From Competibacter_A sp037045685 (GTDB taxonomy: Bacteria; Pseudomonadota; Gammaproteobacteria; Competibacterales; Competibacteraceae), in the NCBI GenBank assembly GCA_037045685.1, contig JBAOII010000035.1, forward strand, positions 186,001-250,000: DNA of 64,000 bases, in the 5' to 3' direction. Below the pieces are notes generated by a model. It was not told the origin of the DNA. It did no database searches and saw nothing but the letters and a program-made list of their open reading frames with translations. The position numbers were made by a program, and so were the translations under genes. Positions 18,035 to 26,607 of the stretch are shown here, piece after piece. The stretch's first letter is position 1. The number at the start of each line of letters is the position of its first letter.

Positions 18035-18787
18035 TTAGAACTCCCCTCTCCCTTTGCGGGAGAGGGGTTGGGGGTGAGGGGGTAAACGCCGGCGCGTCAG
18101 GTAAAACTCCGCCAGCGCCAAGTCCTCCGGATGAGTGATCTTGAGATTGTCGGCCCGGCCTTCGACCAGCCGGGGCGCGAAGCCGGCCGCTTCCATCGCC
18201 ATCGCCTCGTCGGTGACCGGCAAGCCGCGCGCCAAGGCCGAGTTTAGGGCATCGCGAAGCGTCCCCAGCCGGAACATCTGCGGGGTGAGCGCGTGCCAGA
18301 GCCGCGAGCGATCCACCGTCGTCGCGACCCGCCCGGTAGCGTCGGCTCGCTTGAGGGTGTCCCGAACCGGCGTCGCCAGCAATCCGCCGACGGGATCGTC
18401 GGCCAGTTCGAGCAGCAATCGATCCAAGTCTTCCGCGCTCAAACAAGGCCGGGCGGCGTCGTGGACCGCGACCCAGTCGTCCGGTGCGGCCCGCTCTCGC
18501 AATGTTTCCAATCCGTTCAATACCGAGTGGCAGCGTTCCGTTCCGCCGTTCGCGCGCAGCAACGGCTTGGCGGCGCCCAGGCCGGCCGCGACCGCCGGCC
18601 ACCATTCGTCTCCCGCATCCACGGCAACCACCACGCCGTCCACGCGAGGGTGATGCAGCAGGGTGGTCAGGGTATGGGCGATAACCGGCCGGCCGAGCAG
18701 GGGCAGGTACTGTTTGGGGGTGGCCGAACCCATCCGCTTGCCGGTGCCGGCGGCCGGGACCACGGCCCAACAATGCGCGGTGTTCAT
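18035..18787 (-). CDS. ispD: 2-C-methyl-D-erythritol 4-phosphate cytidylyltransferase
   Basis: Transfers CMP from CTP to methylerythritol phosphate in the MEP pathway. The 250-residue protein starts with the nucleotide-binding AVVPAAGTGKRMGSATPKQY and has VHDAARPCLS and ITHPEDLALAEF. The family normally ends near the last motif; here about 18 extra residues (RRRLPPHPQPLSRKGRGEF) are encoded by the interspersed repeat at 18041-18082, so the repeat has replaced or extended the original C-terminus. Lies between ftsB and ispF. Confidence 0.97.
   Translation of the reverse strand: MNTAHCWAVVPAAGTGKRMGSATPKQYLPLLGRPVIAHTLTTLLHHPRVDGVVVAVDAGDEWWPAVAAGLGAAKPLLRANGGTERCHSVLNGLETLRERAAPDDWVAVHDAARPCLSAEDLDRLLLELADDPVGGLLATPVRDTLKRADATGRVATTVDRSRLWHALTPQMFRLGTLRDALNSALARGLPVTDEAMAMEAAGFAPRLVEGRADNLKITHPEDLALAEFYLTRRRLPPHPQPLSRKGRGEF
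18041..18082. repeat. Interspersed palindromic GC-rich repeat
   Basis: The core CCCCTCTCC / GGAGAGGGG forms a near-perfect hairpin around CTTTGCG, followed by TTGGGGGTGAGGG. This is a common small repeat family in proteobacterial genomes. It overlaps the last codons of ispD and is read through in frame. A degenerate relative is at 7271-7312. Confidence 0.7.
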
Positions 18788-18809
18788 GGCTCGCGATTCA
18801 TGCGGGCCG

Positions 18810-19280
18810 CTATTGCCCGAACGGCTTGAATGACGGACCGGGTTTTGCGGCTGCGGTCGCGGGTTTTTCGGTTGTGGCCGGTGGTTTGGCGGCGGTCGGT
18901 TTGGTCGGTGGGGCCGCCTCGGCGGTGTTGGCCGGTTTGGCCGGTGGCGCGACCGGTTTGACGGCCGGCGGCGGCGCGGGGTTGTCGGGCGCTATCGATT
19001 TGGACGGGGGCTCTTCGAGCAGGCGATAAAAGGTTTCGTCCTGGCGGATCATGCCCATCTCGGAGCGCGCCCGTTCCTCGATGGCCATCAACCCGGTTTT
19101 CAAGTCCTTGATGTCGGCCTCCAGCGCGCGGTTGCGTTCGTTCAGGGCGGCGTTTTCCTCGGTTTGGGCTTGAACGGAGATGCGCAGGGCATAGGTTTGC
19201 CGAACGCCGTCCTCATCGACCCATAACAGGTATTGCATCACCGTCAGCACGGCGATCAGGGCCGCTACCAGAATCTGCAT
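18810..19280 (-). CDS. ftsB: Cell-division protein FtsB with Pro/Ala-rich tail
   Basis: A septal-ring membrane protein that pairs with FtsL and FtsQ. The start at 19280 gives MQILVAALIAVLTVMQYLLW, the single transmembrane segment, then a coiled coil (QTEENAALNERNRALEADI, DLKTGLMAIEERARSEMGMI) and the conserved RQDETFYRLLE. Ordinary FtsB ends about there, at 90-100 residues; here about 65 more residues rich in Pro, Ala and Lys follow. The position before ispD is the conserved one. An upstream in-frame ATG (19331) would add residues before the membrane segment and is less likely. Confidence 0.92.
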   Translation of the reverse strand: MQILVAALIAVLTVMQYLLWVDEDGVRQTYALRISVQAQTEENAALNERNRALEADIKDLKTGLMAIEERARSEMGMIRQDETFYRLLEEPPSKSIAPDNPAPPPAVKPVAPPAKPANTAEAAPPTKPTAAKPPATTEKPATAAAKPGPSFKPFGQ

Positions 19281-19461
19281 GTCGGCTGGGTTGAAGCTGG
19301 AAGATGGGATGAGAAAGAATCGCGCCCGCATCGCCGGGCAAAGCGTGCGCCTCGAAACCCTCGTCCCGATGCCGGGACGAGGTTCGGAAAGGAGCGGCTC
19401 GGACCGGGATCGGTTCGCTTCCGCTACGCGCGGCGGTCGAATCGACCCCGGCAGGCCCCGG

Positions 19462-20751
19462 TCAGCCCGGAAATACGTTAAACGCCTTCTTGCCCGGATA
19501 GACGGCGGCGGAACCCAGCTCGCCTTCGATCACCAGGAGACGGTTGTACTTGGCGATGCGGTCGGAGCGGCTGAGCGAGCCGGTCTTGATCTGGCTGGCG
19601 GCGGTGGCGACGGCCAAATCGGCGATGGTGGTGTCCTCGGTTTCGCCGGAGCGGTGCGAGGAGATCGAGGTGTAACCGGCGTCGGCGGCCATCTTGATCG
19701 CCGCCAGCGTTTCGGTCAGGGTGCCGATCTGGTTGACCTTGATCAGGATGGAGTTGGCGATGCCCTGCTCGATGCCGCGCTTGAGGATGGAGGTGTTGGT
19801 GACGAACAGATCGTCGCCGACCAACTGGATTTTCTTGCCCAGCACCTTGGTCAGATAAGCCCAGCCTTCCCAGTCGCTCTCGTCCAGGCCGTCTTCGATG
19901 GAGACGATGGGATAGCGGCTGACCCAATCCGCCAGCTTGTCGGCCATTTCGTTGGAGCTGAAGGACTTGCCTTCGGCTTCCAGCACGTATTTGCCGTTCT
20001 TGTAGAACTCGGAACTGGCGCAGTCCAGCGCGATGTAGAGATCCTTGCCGGGGGTGTAGCCGGCGTTTTTGATGGCTTCCATCACCACTTCCAGCGCCGC
20101 TTCGTTGGACGGCAGGTTGGGGGCGAAGCCGCCTTCGTCGCCGACCGCGGTGTTCATGCCTTGCTTCTTCAGCACGGCTTTCAGGGCGTGGAACACTTCC
20201 GCGCCCCAGCGCAGCGCTTCGTGGAAGCTGGGCGCGCCGACCGGCATGATCATGAATTCCTGCATGTCCACGCTGTTGTCGGCATGGGCGCCGCCGTTGA
20301 GAATGTTCATCATCGGCACCGGCAGATGATACGGGCCGGTGGGATTCAGGTACTTGTACAGCGGCACGCCCTTCTCGGCGGCGGCGGCGTGGGCGGCGGC
20401 CATGGAAACGCCCAACAGGGCGTTGGCGCCCAGGCGGCTCTTGGTCGGGGTGCCGTCCAGATCGATCATCTTCTGGTCGATGGCGGCCTGATTGTCGACC
20501 GCTTCCATGCCGACCACGGCTTTGCGCAACTCGCCGTTAACGTTGCCGACGGCTTTCAGCACACCCTTGCCCAGATAGCGACTCTTGTCGCCATCGCGCA
20601 ACTCCAACGCTTCGCGGCTGCCGGTGGAGGCGCCGGATGGAACGCCGGCGGTGCCCTTGGCGCCGGATTCCAGGATCACGTCCACGCCGACGGTCGGGTT
20701 GCCGCGCGAATCCATGATTTCACGACCGAGAATTTCTTTGATTTTCGACAT
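19462..20751 (-). CDS. eno: Enolase
   Basis: Converts 2-phosphoglycerate to phosphoenolpyruvate; also a degradosome component in gammaproteobacteria. The 429-residue protein begins MSKIKEILGREIMDSRGNPT, with GAHADNSVDMQEFMIMP, VGDEGGFAP, SIEDGLDESDWEGW, KVNQIGTLTET and SHRSGETEDTTIADL, covering the metal ligands and catalytic Lys/Glu. AGGAG lies about 7 nt before the ATG. It follows kdsA and precedes ftsB, the standard order. Confidence 0.98.
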   Translation of the reverse strand: MSKIKEILGREIMDSRGNPTVGVDVILESGAKGTAGVPSGASTGSREALELRDGDKSRYLGKGVLKAVGNVNGELRKAVVGMEAVDNQAAIDQKMIDLDGTPTKSRLGANALLGVSMAAAHAAAAEKGVPLYKYLNPTGPYHLPVPMMNILNGGAHADNSVDMQEFMIMPVGAPSFHEALRWGAEVFHALKAVLKKQGMNTAVGDEGGFAPNLPSNEAALEVVMEAIKNAGYTPGKDLYIALDCASSEFYKNGKYVLEAEGKSFSSNEMADKLADWVSRYPIVSIEDGLDESDWEGWAYLTKVLGKKIQLVGDDLFVTNTSILKRGIEQGIANSILIKVNQIGTLTETLAAIKMAADAGYTSISSHRSGETEDTTIADLAVATAASQIKTGSLSRSDRIAKYNRLLVIEGELGSAAVYPGKKAFNVFPG

Positions 20752-20795
20752 GCTGACAACTCCTCTGGGTGTTGTGCTTTTGGGGGATAAAGAGC

Positions 20796-21635
20796 TTATT
20801 CTAATTCGGTTTCGAGAAAACCGCGCGATTTGATCGTCTCGTCCAGCGCCTTGAGCGTGGCCAGCAACGGTTCCATCCGATCCAGCGGCCAGGCGTTGGG
20901 GCCATCGCTCAAGGCGCGATCGGGATCGGGATGGGTTTCCATGAACAGCCCGGCGACGCCCGCCGCCACCGCCGCCCGCGCCAGCACCGGCACGAATTCG
21001 CGCTGGCCGCCGGAAGCATTCCCCTGGCCGCCGGGCAATTGCACCGAATGGGTGGCGTCGAACACCACCGGGCAGCCGGTGGCGCGCATCACCATCAGGG
21101 CGCGCATGTCGGACACCAGGTTGTTGTAGCCAAAAGACGCCCCGCGCTCGCAGACCATGATGCGGTCGTTGCCGGCGGCGCGGGCCTTGGCGACCACGTT
21201 GCCCATGTCCCAGGGGGCGAGGAACTGGCCTTTCTTGATGTTGACCGGCCGGCCCTGGCGGGCGACGTTCTGGATGAAATCGGTCTGGCGGCACAGGAAG
21301 GCCGGGGTTTGCAGCACGTCCACCACGGCGGCGACTTCGGGCAGCGGGGTGTATTCGTGCACGTCGGTCAGCACCGGCACGCCGATTTGGCTCTTGACCG
21401 TTTCCAGAATCTTCAATCCTTCCGCCAGGCCGGGGCCGCGAAAGCTCTGGCCGGAGGAGCGGTTGGCCTTGTCGAACGAGGATTTGTAGATGAACGGGAT
21501 GCCCAGCCGCCCGGTGATGTCCTTGAGCCGGCCGGCGGTGTCCAGCGCCAGTTGCTCGGATTCGATCACGCAGGGACCGGCGATCAGAAACAGGGGCCGG
21601 TCCAGCCCGACCTGGAAGCCGCACAGGTCGATCAT
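20796..21635 (-). CDS. kdsA: 3-deoxy-8-phosphooctulonate (KDO-8-P) synthase
   Basis: Condenses phosphoenolpyruvate with arabinose 5-phosphate to make KDO-8-P for lipopolysaccharide. The 279-residue protein has LFLIAGPCVIESEQLAL, YKSSFDKANRSS, PVLTDVHEYTPL, QTPAFLCRQTDF, VNIKKGQFLAP and FMETHPDPDRALSDGPN. The ATG overlaps the pyrG stop (ATGA), fixing the start. The gene order pyrG-kdsA-eno is conserved in gammaproteobacteria. Confidence 0.98.
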   Translation of the reverse strand: MIDLCGFQVGLDRPLFLIAGPCVIESEQLALDTAGRLKDITGRLGIPFIYKSSFDKANRSSGQSFRGPGLAEGLKILETVKSQIGVPVLTDVHEYTPLPEVAAVVDVLQTPAFLCRQTDFIQNVARQGRPVNIKKGQFLAPWDMGNVVAKARAAGNDRIMVCERGASFGYNNLVSDMRALMVMRATGCPVVFDATHSVQLPGGQGNASGGQREFVPVLARAAVAAGVAGLFMETHPDPDRALSDGPNAWPLDRMEPLLATLKALDETIKSRGFLETELE

Positions 21636-23284
21636 GCCGCGATGGCCTCCCCCAGCCGTTCCCGGCGCTGGCGGAGCGCCGCTTCGACGAAGCCGCGAAA
21701 CAGGGGGTGGCCGGCGCGCGGCGTGGAGGTGAATTCGGGATGGAACTGGCAGCCGAGAAACCAGGGATGGCCGGGCAACTCGATCATTTCCACCAGGCGG
21801 CCGTCCAGCGAATGGCCGGAGCAGACCAGGCCGGCGGCGCGCAAAGGCTCGCGGAAGCGGTTGTTGAATTCGTAGCGGTGGCGGTGGCGTTCCGTGACCA
21901 CGTCCTTGCCGTAAGTCGCTCGCGCCAAACTGTCGGGGACCAGCCAGCAGGGTTGCGCGCCGAGCCGCATGCTGCCGCCCAAATCGCCGCCTTCCCGGCG
22001 CCGTTGCAGGCCGCCGTCCTCGTCGGTCCACTCGGTGACCAGGGCGATGACCGGATGCGGCGTATCCTTGCGAAACTCGGTGCTGTGCGCGCCCTCCAGC
22101 CCGGCGACGTGGCGGGCGAACTCGATCACCGCCACCTGCATGCCCAGGCAGATGCCGAGGTAGGGAATCCGGCGCTCGCGGGCGTAGCGGACGGCGGCGA
22201 TTTTGCCTTCGATCCCCCGTTCGCCGAAGCCGCCCGGCACCAGGATGGCGTCCATGTCCTCCAGGCAGGCGGTGCCGTCGCGCTCGATCTGCTCGGAGTC
22301 GATGTAGTGGATGTTGACCTTGGTCCGGGTGTGGATGCCGCCGTGCAGCAGCGCTTCGTTCAAGGATTTGTAGGCGTCGGTCAGATCCACGTACTTGCCG
22401 ACCATCGCGATGTCCAGTTCGCCGGCCGGGCTTTCGATCGCCCGCACCACCCGCTCCCAATCGGCGAGTTGGGCCGGCGGCAAATTTTCCAGATGCAGCT
22501 TGCGGGCGACGATGTCGTCCACGCCCTGGGCGTGCAGCAGCAGCGGAATCCGGTAAATGGTGTCGGCGTCCGGGACGTTGATGACCGCCTTGGCTTCGAC
22601 GTTGGTGAACAGGGCGATCTTGCGGCGCTCCTCGGCGGGCACTTCCCGGTCGGAGCGGCACAGCAGGATATCGGGCTGGATGCCGATGGAGCGCAGTTCC
22701 TTGACCGAGTGCTGGGTCGGCTTGGTTTTCAGCTCGCCGGAGGACTTGATGTAGGGCACCAGGGTCAGGTGGATGAACAGGCACAGCTCGCGGCCCAGCT
22801 CCACGCCCATCTGACGGATGGCTTCCAGGAAGGGCTGCGACTCGATATCGCCGACCGTGCCGCCGATTTCGACCATGGCGATGTCGGCCTCGCCGGCGCC
22901 CAGCCGGATGCAGCGCTTGATTTCGTCGGTGATGTGCGGGATGACCTGCACGGTGCCGCCGAGGTAGTCGCCGCGCCGTTCCTTGCGGATCACGTTTTCG
23001 TAGATCCGCCCGGTGGTGAAGTTGTTGCGCCGGGTGGCGGTCATGCACACGAAGCGCTCGTAGTAGCCGAGATCGAGGTCGGTTTCCGCGCCGTCGCTGG
23101 TGACGAACACCTCGCCGTGCTGGAAGGGGCTCATGGTGCCGGGATCGACGTTGATGTAGGGGTCGAGCTTGATCAGGGTGACCTTGAGCCCCCGGGCTTC
23201 CAGCACGGCTGCCAGCGAAGCGGCGGCGATGCCTTTGCCCAGGGAGGACACCACGCCGCCGGTGATAAAAATGAATCGGGTCAT
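21632..23284 (-). CDS. pyrG: CTP synthase
   Basis: Aminates UTP to CTP with glutamine and ATP. The 550-residue protein starts MTRFIFITGGVVSSLGKGI (P-loop), has the synthetase motifs DPYINVDPGTMSPFQHGEVF and MVEIGGTVGDIES, and a C-terminal class I glutamine amidotransferase domain with PGGFGERGIEGK, nucleophile Cys in YLGICLGMQ and the final QFHPEFTSTP. The length is normal. It leads the pyrG-kdsA-eno-ftsB-ispD-ispF run. Confidence 0.98.
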   Translation of the reverse strand: MTRFIFITGGVVSSLGKGIAAASLAAVLEARGLKVTLIKLDPYINVDPGTMSPFQHGEVFVTSDGAETDLDLGYYERFVCMTATRRNNFTTGRIYENVIRKERRGDYLGGTVQVIPHITDEIKRCIRLGAGEADIAMVEIGGTVGDIESQPFLEAIRQMGVELGRELCLFIHLTLVPYIKSSGELKTKPTQHSVKELRSIGIQPDILLCRSDREVPAEERRKIALFTNVEAKAVINVPDADTIYRIPLLLHAQGVDDIVARKLHLENLPPAQLADWERVVRAIESPAGELDIAMVGKYVDLTDAYKSLNEALLHGGIHTRTKVNIHYIDSEQIERDGTACLEDMDAILVPGGFGERGIEGKIAAVRYARERRIPYLGICLGMQVAVIEFARHVAGLEGAHSTEFRKDTPHPVIALVTEWTDEDGGLQRRREGGDLGGSMRLGAQPCWLVPDSLARATYGKDVVTERHRHRYEFNNRFREPLRAAGLVCSGHSLDGRLVEMIELPGHPWFLGCQFHPEFTSTPRAGHPLFRGFVEAALRQRRERLGEAIAA

Positions 23285-23369
23285 GCCGGGATGGGGGGTA
23301 GCCAGAAGACGCTACAAGATACCAGACCCCGCCGCCGATGGCGACACGCCCGCGAGGTTTTCCAGGTTT

Positions 23370-23807
23370 TCACCGGCCGGGTTTGCCCAGGGGATTTTCC
23401 CAGCGCAGGCCCTTGAACCGCATGAAGTCGTTGTCGCAGGAGATCAGAGCGGCGCCGTGGCTGATCGCCAGCGCGGCCAGATGCGCGTCGGTCGTCAGGT
23501 TGCCGGCCGTTCCCGCCTCTTCCAACAGCGAGCGCAACACTTCCCAATGTTGTTCCCGTTCATGCACGACCCGGATGTTGTCGAGAGACAGCCAAGTATT
23601 CGCCATTTGAAGGGCGATTTCCGGCGTCAGGGGTGAAGGGAAGATTTTGGGGTGGGTCGAGATGCGCAGAAAACCGAGCAGGACGATCCACGGCAATCCC
23701 AGCGATTCATGATTGACCGCCCGGTTCCACCAGTCGAGCAGGGGGCGGTGATGCGCCGAGTCGGCGTTGACGGCGTACAGCAACACGTTGAGATCGACGA
23801 TCTTCAT
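23370..23807 (-). CDS. vapC: PIN-domain toxin, VapC family (second module)
   Basis: A 145-residue predicted RNase toxin. It begins MKIVDLNVLLYAVNAD with the first acidic residue, includes LDWWNRAVNHESLGLPW, a form common in the VapC subgroup with TTDAHLAALAISHG (catalytic Asp) and ISCDNDFMRF. Its ATG overlaps the stop of the upstream antitoxin (ATGA). It sits between tilS and pyrG and is unrelated to the other VapC at 7974-8393 apart from the fold. Confidence 0.9.
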   Translation of the reverse strand: MKIVDLNVLLYAVNADSAHHRPLLDWWNRAVNHESLGLPWIVLLGFLRISTHPKIFPSPLTPEIALQMANTWLSLDNIRVVHEREQHWEVLRSLLEEAGTAGNLTTDAHLAALAISHGAALISCDNDFMRFKGLRWENPLGKPGR

Positions 23808-24070
23808 TTTCGTAGCAGCAGTTTTTGGCTGATTTCCTCATCCTCAATCGCTGCGGCGAGCGCGAGCGCCTTATCCATGCAGAGCTTGGGAGCGCCCATC
23901 GAGTGGGGCTGTTCCCGAAACGGCGGCTTGTTGGAAACCGGAGCCTTGGCGGCTTGCAGGCCGGCCCGCAAGGTCCGATTGACAACGCGAGTCAAGGAGC
24001 TGTTTTGGCGGTGCGCCTGCTCCTTGAGCGCCGTCAATAGATCGTCATCGATTTGGATCGTGGTACGCAT
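23804..24070 (-). CDS. Ribbon-helix-helix antitoxin, VapB-like
   Basis: An 88-residue partner of the adjoining PIN toxin. MRTTIQIDDDLLTALKEQA is a standard ribbon-helix-helix start, followed by HRQNSSLTRVVNRTLRAGL; the C-terminal part should cover the toxin. The start at 24070 is preferred because the family begins at this motif; an in-frame ATG at 24082 would add four residues. Upstream DNA has ATGATG-type short repeats (CATCATGATGAGTGATG), possibly an operator. Confidence 0.85.
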   Translation of the reverse strand: MRTTIQIDDDLLTALKEQAHRQNSSLTRVVNRTLRAGLQAAKAPVSNKPPFREQPHSMGAPKLCMDKALALAAAIEDEEISQKLLLRK

Positions 24071-24123
24071 GGTTGGCATCATAGCATCATGATGAGTGAT
24101 GTCAAATCATCAAAAATGGTGAT

Positions 24124-25526
24124 TCAGGCGGATTTCCCAGCCCCTAAAATCCGACAGTCAGACCCGGTCGCCGATGGCGAATCCAAAACCGCCTGCCAGC
24201 CGGTTTCGCCGGGTCCGGCAACTTGATCGGCGACGCCGCCCAAACCCACCACCGCCAGCAGCTTTTCATCCGCGTACAGCAGCGGCAACCGATCCCGCTC
24301 CCACGGCGGAACGCCCGCCTCCTGCAACAATTTTTTCAATTCCTGGCCGTGCGCCCGACCGGCGGGGTGAAAGCGCTCGCCGCCTTGGCGGAAGCGGACG
24401 GTGAGGGTGGCGCCGGCCAGCGCCGTTATCGGTAATCCCGCTCCCATCGTTTCCCGCAGCCGCAACTGGCCGATGCCCGGCAAGTCCAGCGGCGGGTAGC
24501 CGGCCTCCTCCGGTCGCCAGAGGAACGCCCGGCGCGGATCGTGGGGCGCGAGGGGGAGCAGGGCGTACAGCGTGTCCCGGTAGCGCCGGGTCTCGCCGCC
24601 CGGCCAGCGAACGCAAGGCTGCCGGTCGCGGCCGGCGCTCGGAATGTCGTGGAGGATGTGACTCAGTTGCCGGTTGTCGGGCACGGGTAGACCCAATCCC
24701 TTCAGCCAGCGCCGCAATACGTTCCGCTGGCGGAGTGCGTTCAGTTCGCGCAATGCGGGGAGATGCAGGCCATCCGAACGCTCGGCGACGACGCGGGTCA
24801 AGTCGGCGTCCGCTTCCGCGTCCAGCCAGGCGGCGGTTTCGGCGCACCAGCCGGGCGGAGCGCGCCAGGTTTTGGGTGACGGCGGGCCAGCGCTCCCGGA
24901 GCAGCGGCAGAACGCGATGGCGGAGATAGTTGCGGTCGAAACCGGGCGTCGGCGTTGCTGGCATCCTCGATCCAGCGCAAACCGATGCGTCGTCGGGCAT
25001 GGGCCAGCAGGTCGGCGCGGCCGACCTCCAGCAAGGGCCGCAGCAGCCAGCCTCGGCCGAGCCGGGCCGCCGCCGGCATCGCCGCCAGCCCGTGCGGACC
25101 CGCGCCGCGCAGCAGTTGCAGCAGCAGGGTTTCGGCCTGATCGTCGCGGTGGTGGGCGGTCAACAGGGCGGCATCCGGCCCCAGTTCCGCCGCGAACGCG
25201 GCGTAGCGGGCGCGGCGGGCGGCGGCTTCCGGGCTTTCGCCGGGCACGGGCCGGGCGTCGATCTTCAGCGCCCGAAACGGCACCTCCAGCGCGCGACAGA
25301 CGTGGGCGCAATGCTCGCCCCAGCCGGCCGAGGCGGCTTGCAGGCCGTGATCCAGGTACACCGCCGCCAATGTCCGTTCCGGCCAGGATGCGCGATGGGT
25401 CGCCAGCAGGTGCAGCAGCACATGGGAATCCAGGCCGCCGCTGTAGCCGACGATCAGGCGGTCGAGGCGGGGATGGGCGGCCAGCAGGGGGGCGATGATG
25501 GCGGGTGAGAGCGCGAGCGCGGCCAT
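24124..25526 (-). CDS. tilS: tRNA(Ile)-lysidine synthase, two frameshifts in the sequence
   Basis: Modifies C34 of tRNA-Ile(CAU) to lysidine, normally essential. The N-terminal PP-loop ATPase domain is clear (LIVGYSGGLDSHVLLHL, VYLDHGLQA, LTAHHRDDQAETLLLQLLRG, RWIEDASNAD). The reading then changes frame at about 24950 (GGTTTCGAC, one T too many) to give FDRNYLRHRVLPLLRERW, and again at about 24867 (CTGGTGC, one G too many) to give CAETAAWLDAEADADLTR and the C-terminal substrate domain through RFRQGGERFHPAGRAHG to the stop at 24124. With both bases removed a full-length protein results, so sequencing error is more likely than true loss. Confidence 0.88.
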
Positions 25527-25554
25527 CGCGGTCGATCACGGCATCGTTCGGCGC

Positions 25555-26589
25555 TCAGGAATCCTTATCCTTCCCCAGCAAGGCGGCCACGCTGCTCTGC
25601 CAGGACGATTGGGTCGAAGTCGCCGGCTCGGACTCCTTGAACACCCCGTAAGCCATCAACCGCTGGTAGCGTTGCTCCAGCAGATCGTCTATCCCGAGCG
25701 CGTCCAGGCGTTGCAGGTTTTCCCGCAAGGCGATGCGGACGTTCTCGGCCATGCGGCCCAAGTCGCGATGGGCGCCGCCGGGCGGCTCGGGAATGATGCC
25801 GTCGATCAGGTTGAGCTTGAGCAGGCGGTCGGCGGTCAGGCCCATCGCTTCGGCGGCTTCGGGCGCCTTCTCGGCGCTCTTCCACAAAATGGCCGCGCAA
25901 CCTTCCGGGGAAATGACCGAATAAGTGCCGTACTGGAGCATGAGCACCCGGTCGCCGACGCCCACCGCCAGCGCCCCGCCGGAACCGCCCTCGCCGATGA
26001 CCACGCAGAGGATCGGCGTCCGCAGCCGGCTCATCTCGAAGAGGTTGCGGGCGATGGCCTCGCTCTGGCCGCGCTCCTCGGCGCCGATGCCGGGGTAGGC
26101 GCCCGGCGTGTCGATGAAGGTCAGCAGCGGCAGCCGGAAGCGCTCGGCCAGCTTCATCAGCCGCAGGGCCTTGCGGTAGCCTTCCGGGCGCGGCATGCCG
26201 AAATTGCGGTAAATCTTCTCCTTGGTGTCGCGGCCCTTCTGGTGGCCGATCACCAGCACCGCCCGCCCGTCCAGCCGCGCCAGCCCGCCGACGATGGCGT
26301 GGTCGTCGGCGAAGGTCCGGTCGCCGTGCAGCTCCTGAAAATCGGTGAACAGCCGCTCGACGTAATCCAGCGTGTACGGCCGCAGCGGATGGCGGGCGAT
26401 CTGGGAAATCTGCCACGGCGTCAGGCTGGCGAAAATCGACTCGGTGAGCGCCTTGCTCTTGGCTTCCAGCCGGGCGATTTCGTCGCCGATGTTCAAATCC
26501 TGCTCGGCGCTGAGGTTGCGCAGTTCCTTGAGCATCGCCTCCAGTTCGGCGATGGGTTTTTCGAAATCCAGACAGTTGTTCGGGTTCAT
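25555..26589 (-). CDS. accA: Acetyl-CoA carboxylase carboxyltransferase subunit alpha
   Basis: With AccD transfers the carboxyl group from biotin to acetyl-CoA, first step of fatty acid synthesis. The 344-residue protein begins MNPNNCLDFEKPIAELEAM and contains FTDFQELHGDRTFADDHAIV, DTPGAYPGIGAEERGQSEAI, VIGEGGSGGALAVGVGD and SPEGCAAILWK. The length is about 25 residues longer than the E. coli enzyme at the C-terminus. It lies before tilS, the usual accA-tilS order. Confidence 0.97.
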   Translation of the reverse strand: MNPNNCLDFEKPIAELEAMLKELRNLSAEQDLNIGDEIARLEAKSKALTESIFASLTPWQISQIARHPLRPYTLDYVERLFTDFQELHGDRTFADDHAIVGGLARLDGRAVLVIGHQKGRDTKEKIYRNFGMPRPEGYRKALRLMKLAERFRLPLLTFIDTPGAYPGIGAEERGQSEAIARNLFEMSRLRTPILCVVIGEGGSGGALAVGVGDRVLMLQYGTYSVISPEGCAAILWKSAEKAPEAAEAMGLTADRLLKLNLIDGIIPEPPGGAHRDLGRMAENVRIALRENLQRLDALGIDDLLEQRYQRLMAYGVFKESEPATSTQSSWQSSVAALLGKDKDS

Positions 26590-26607
26590 CGCTTGGCTGC
26601 TTGGCGG

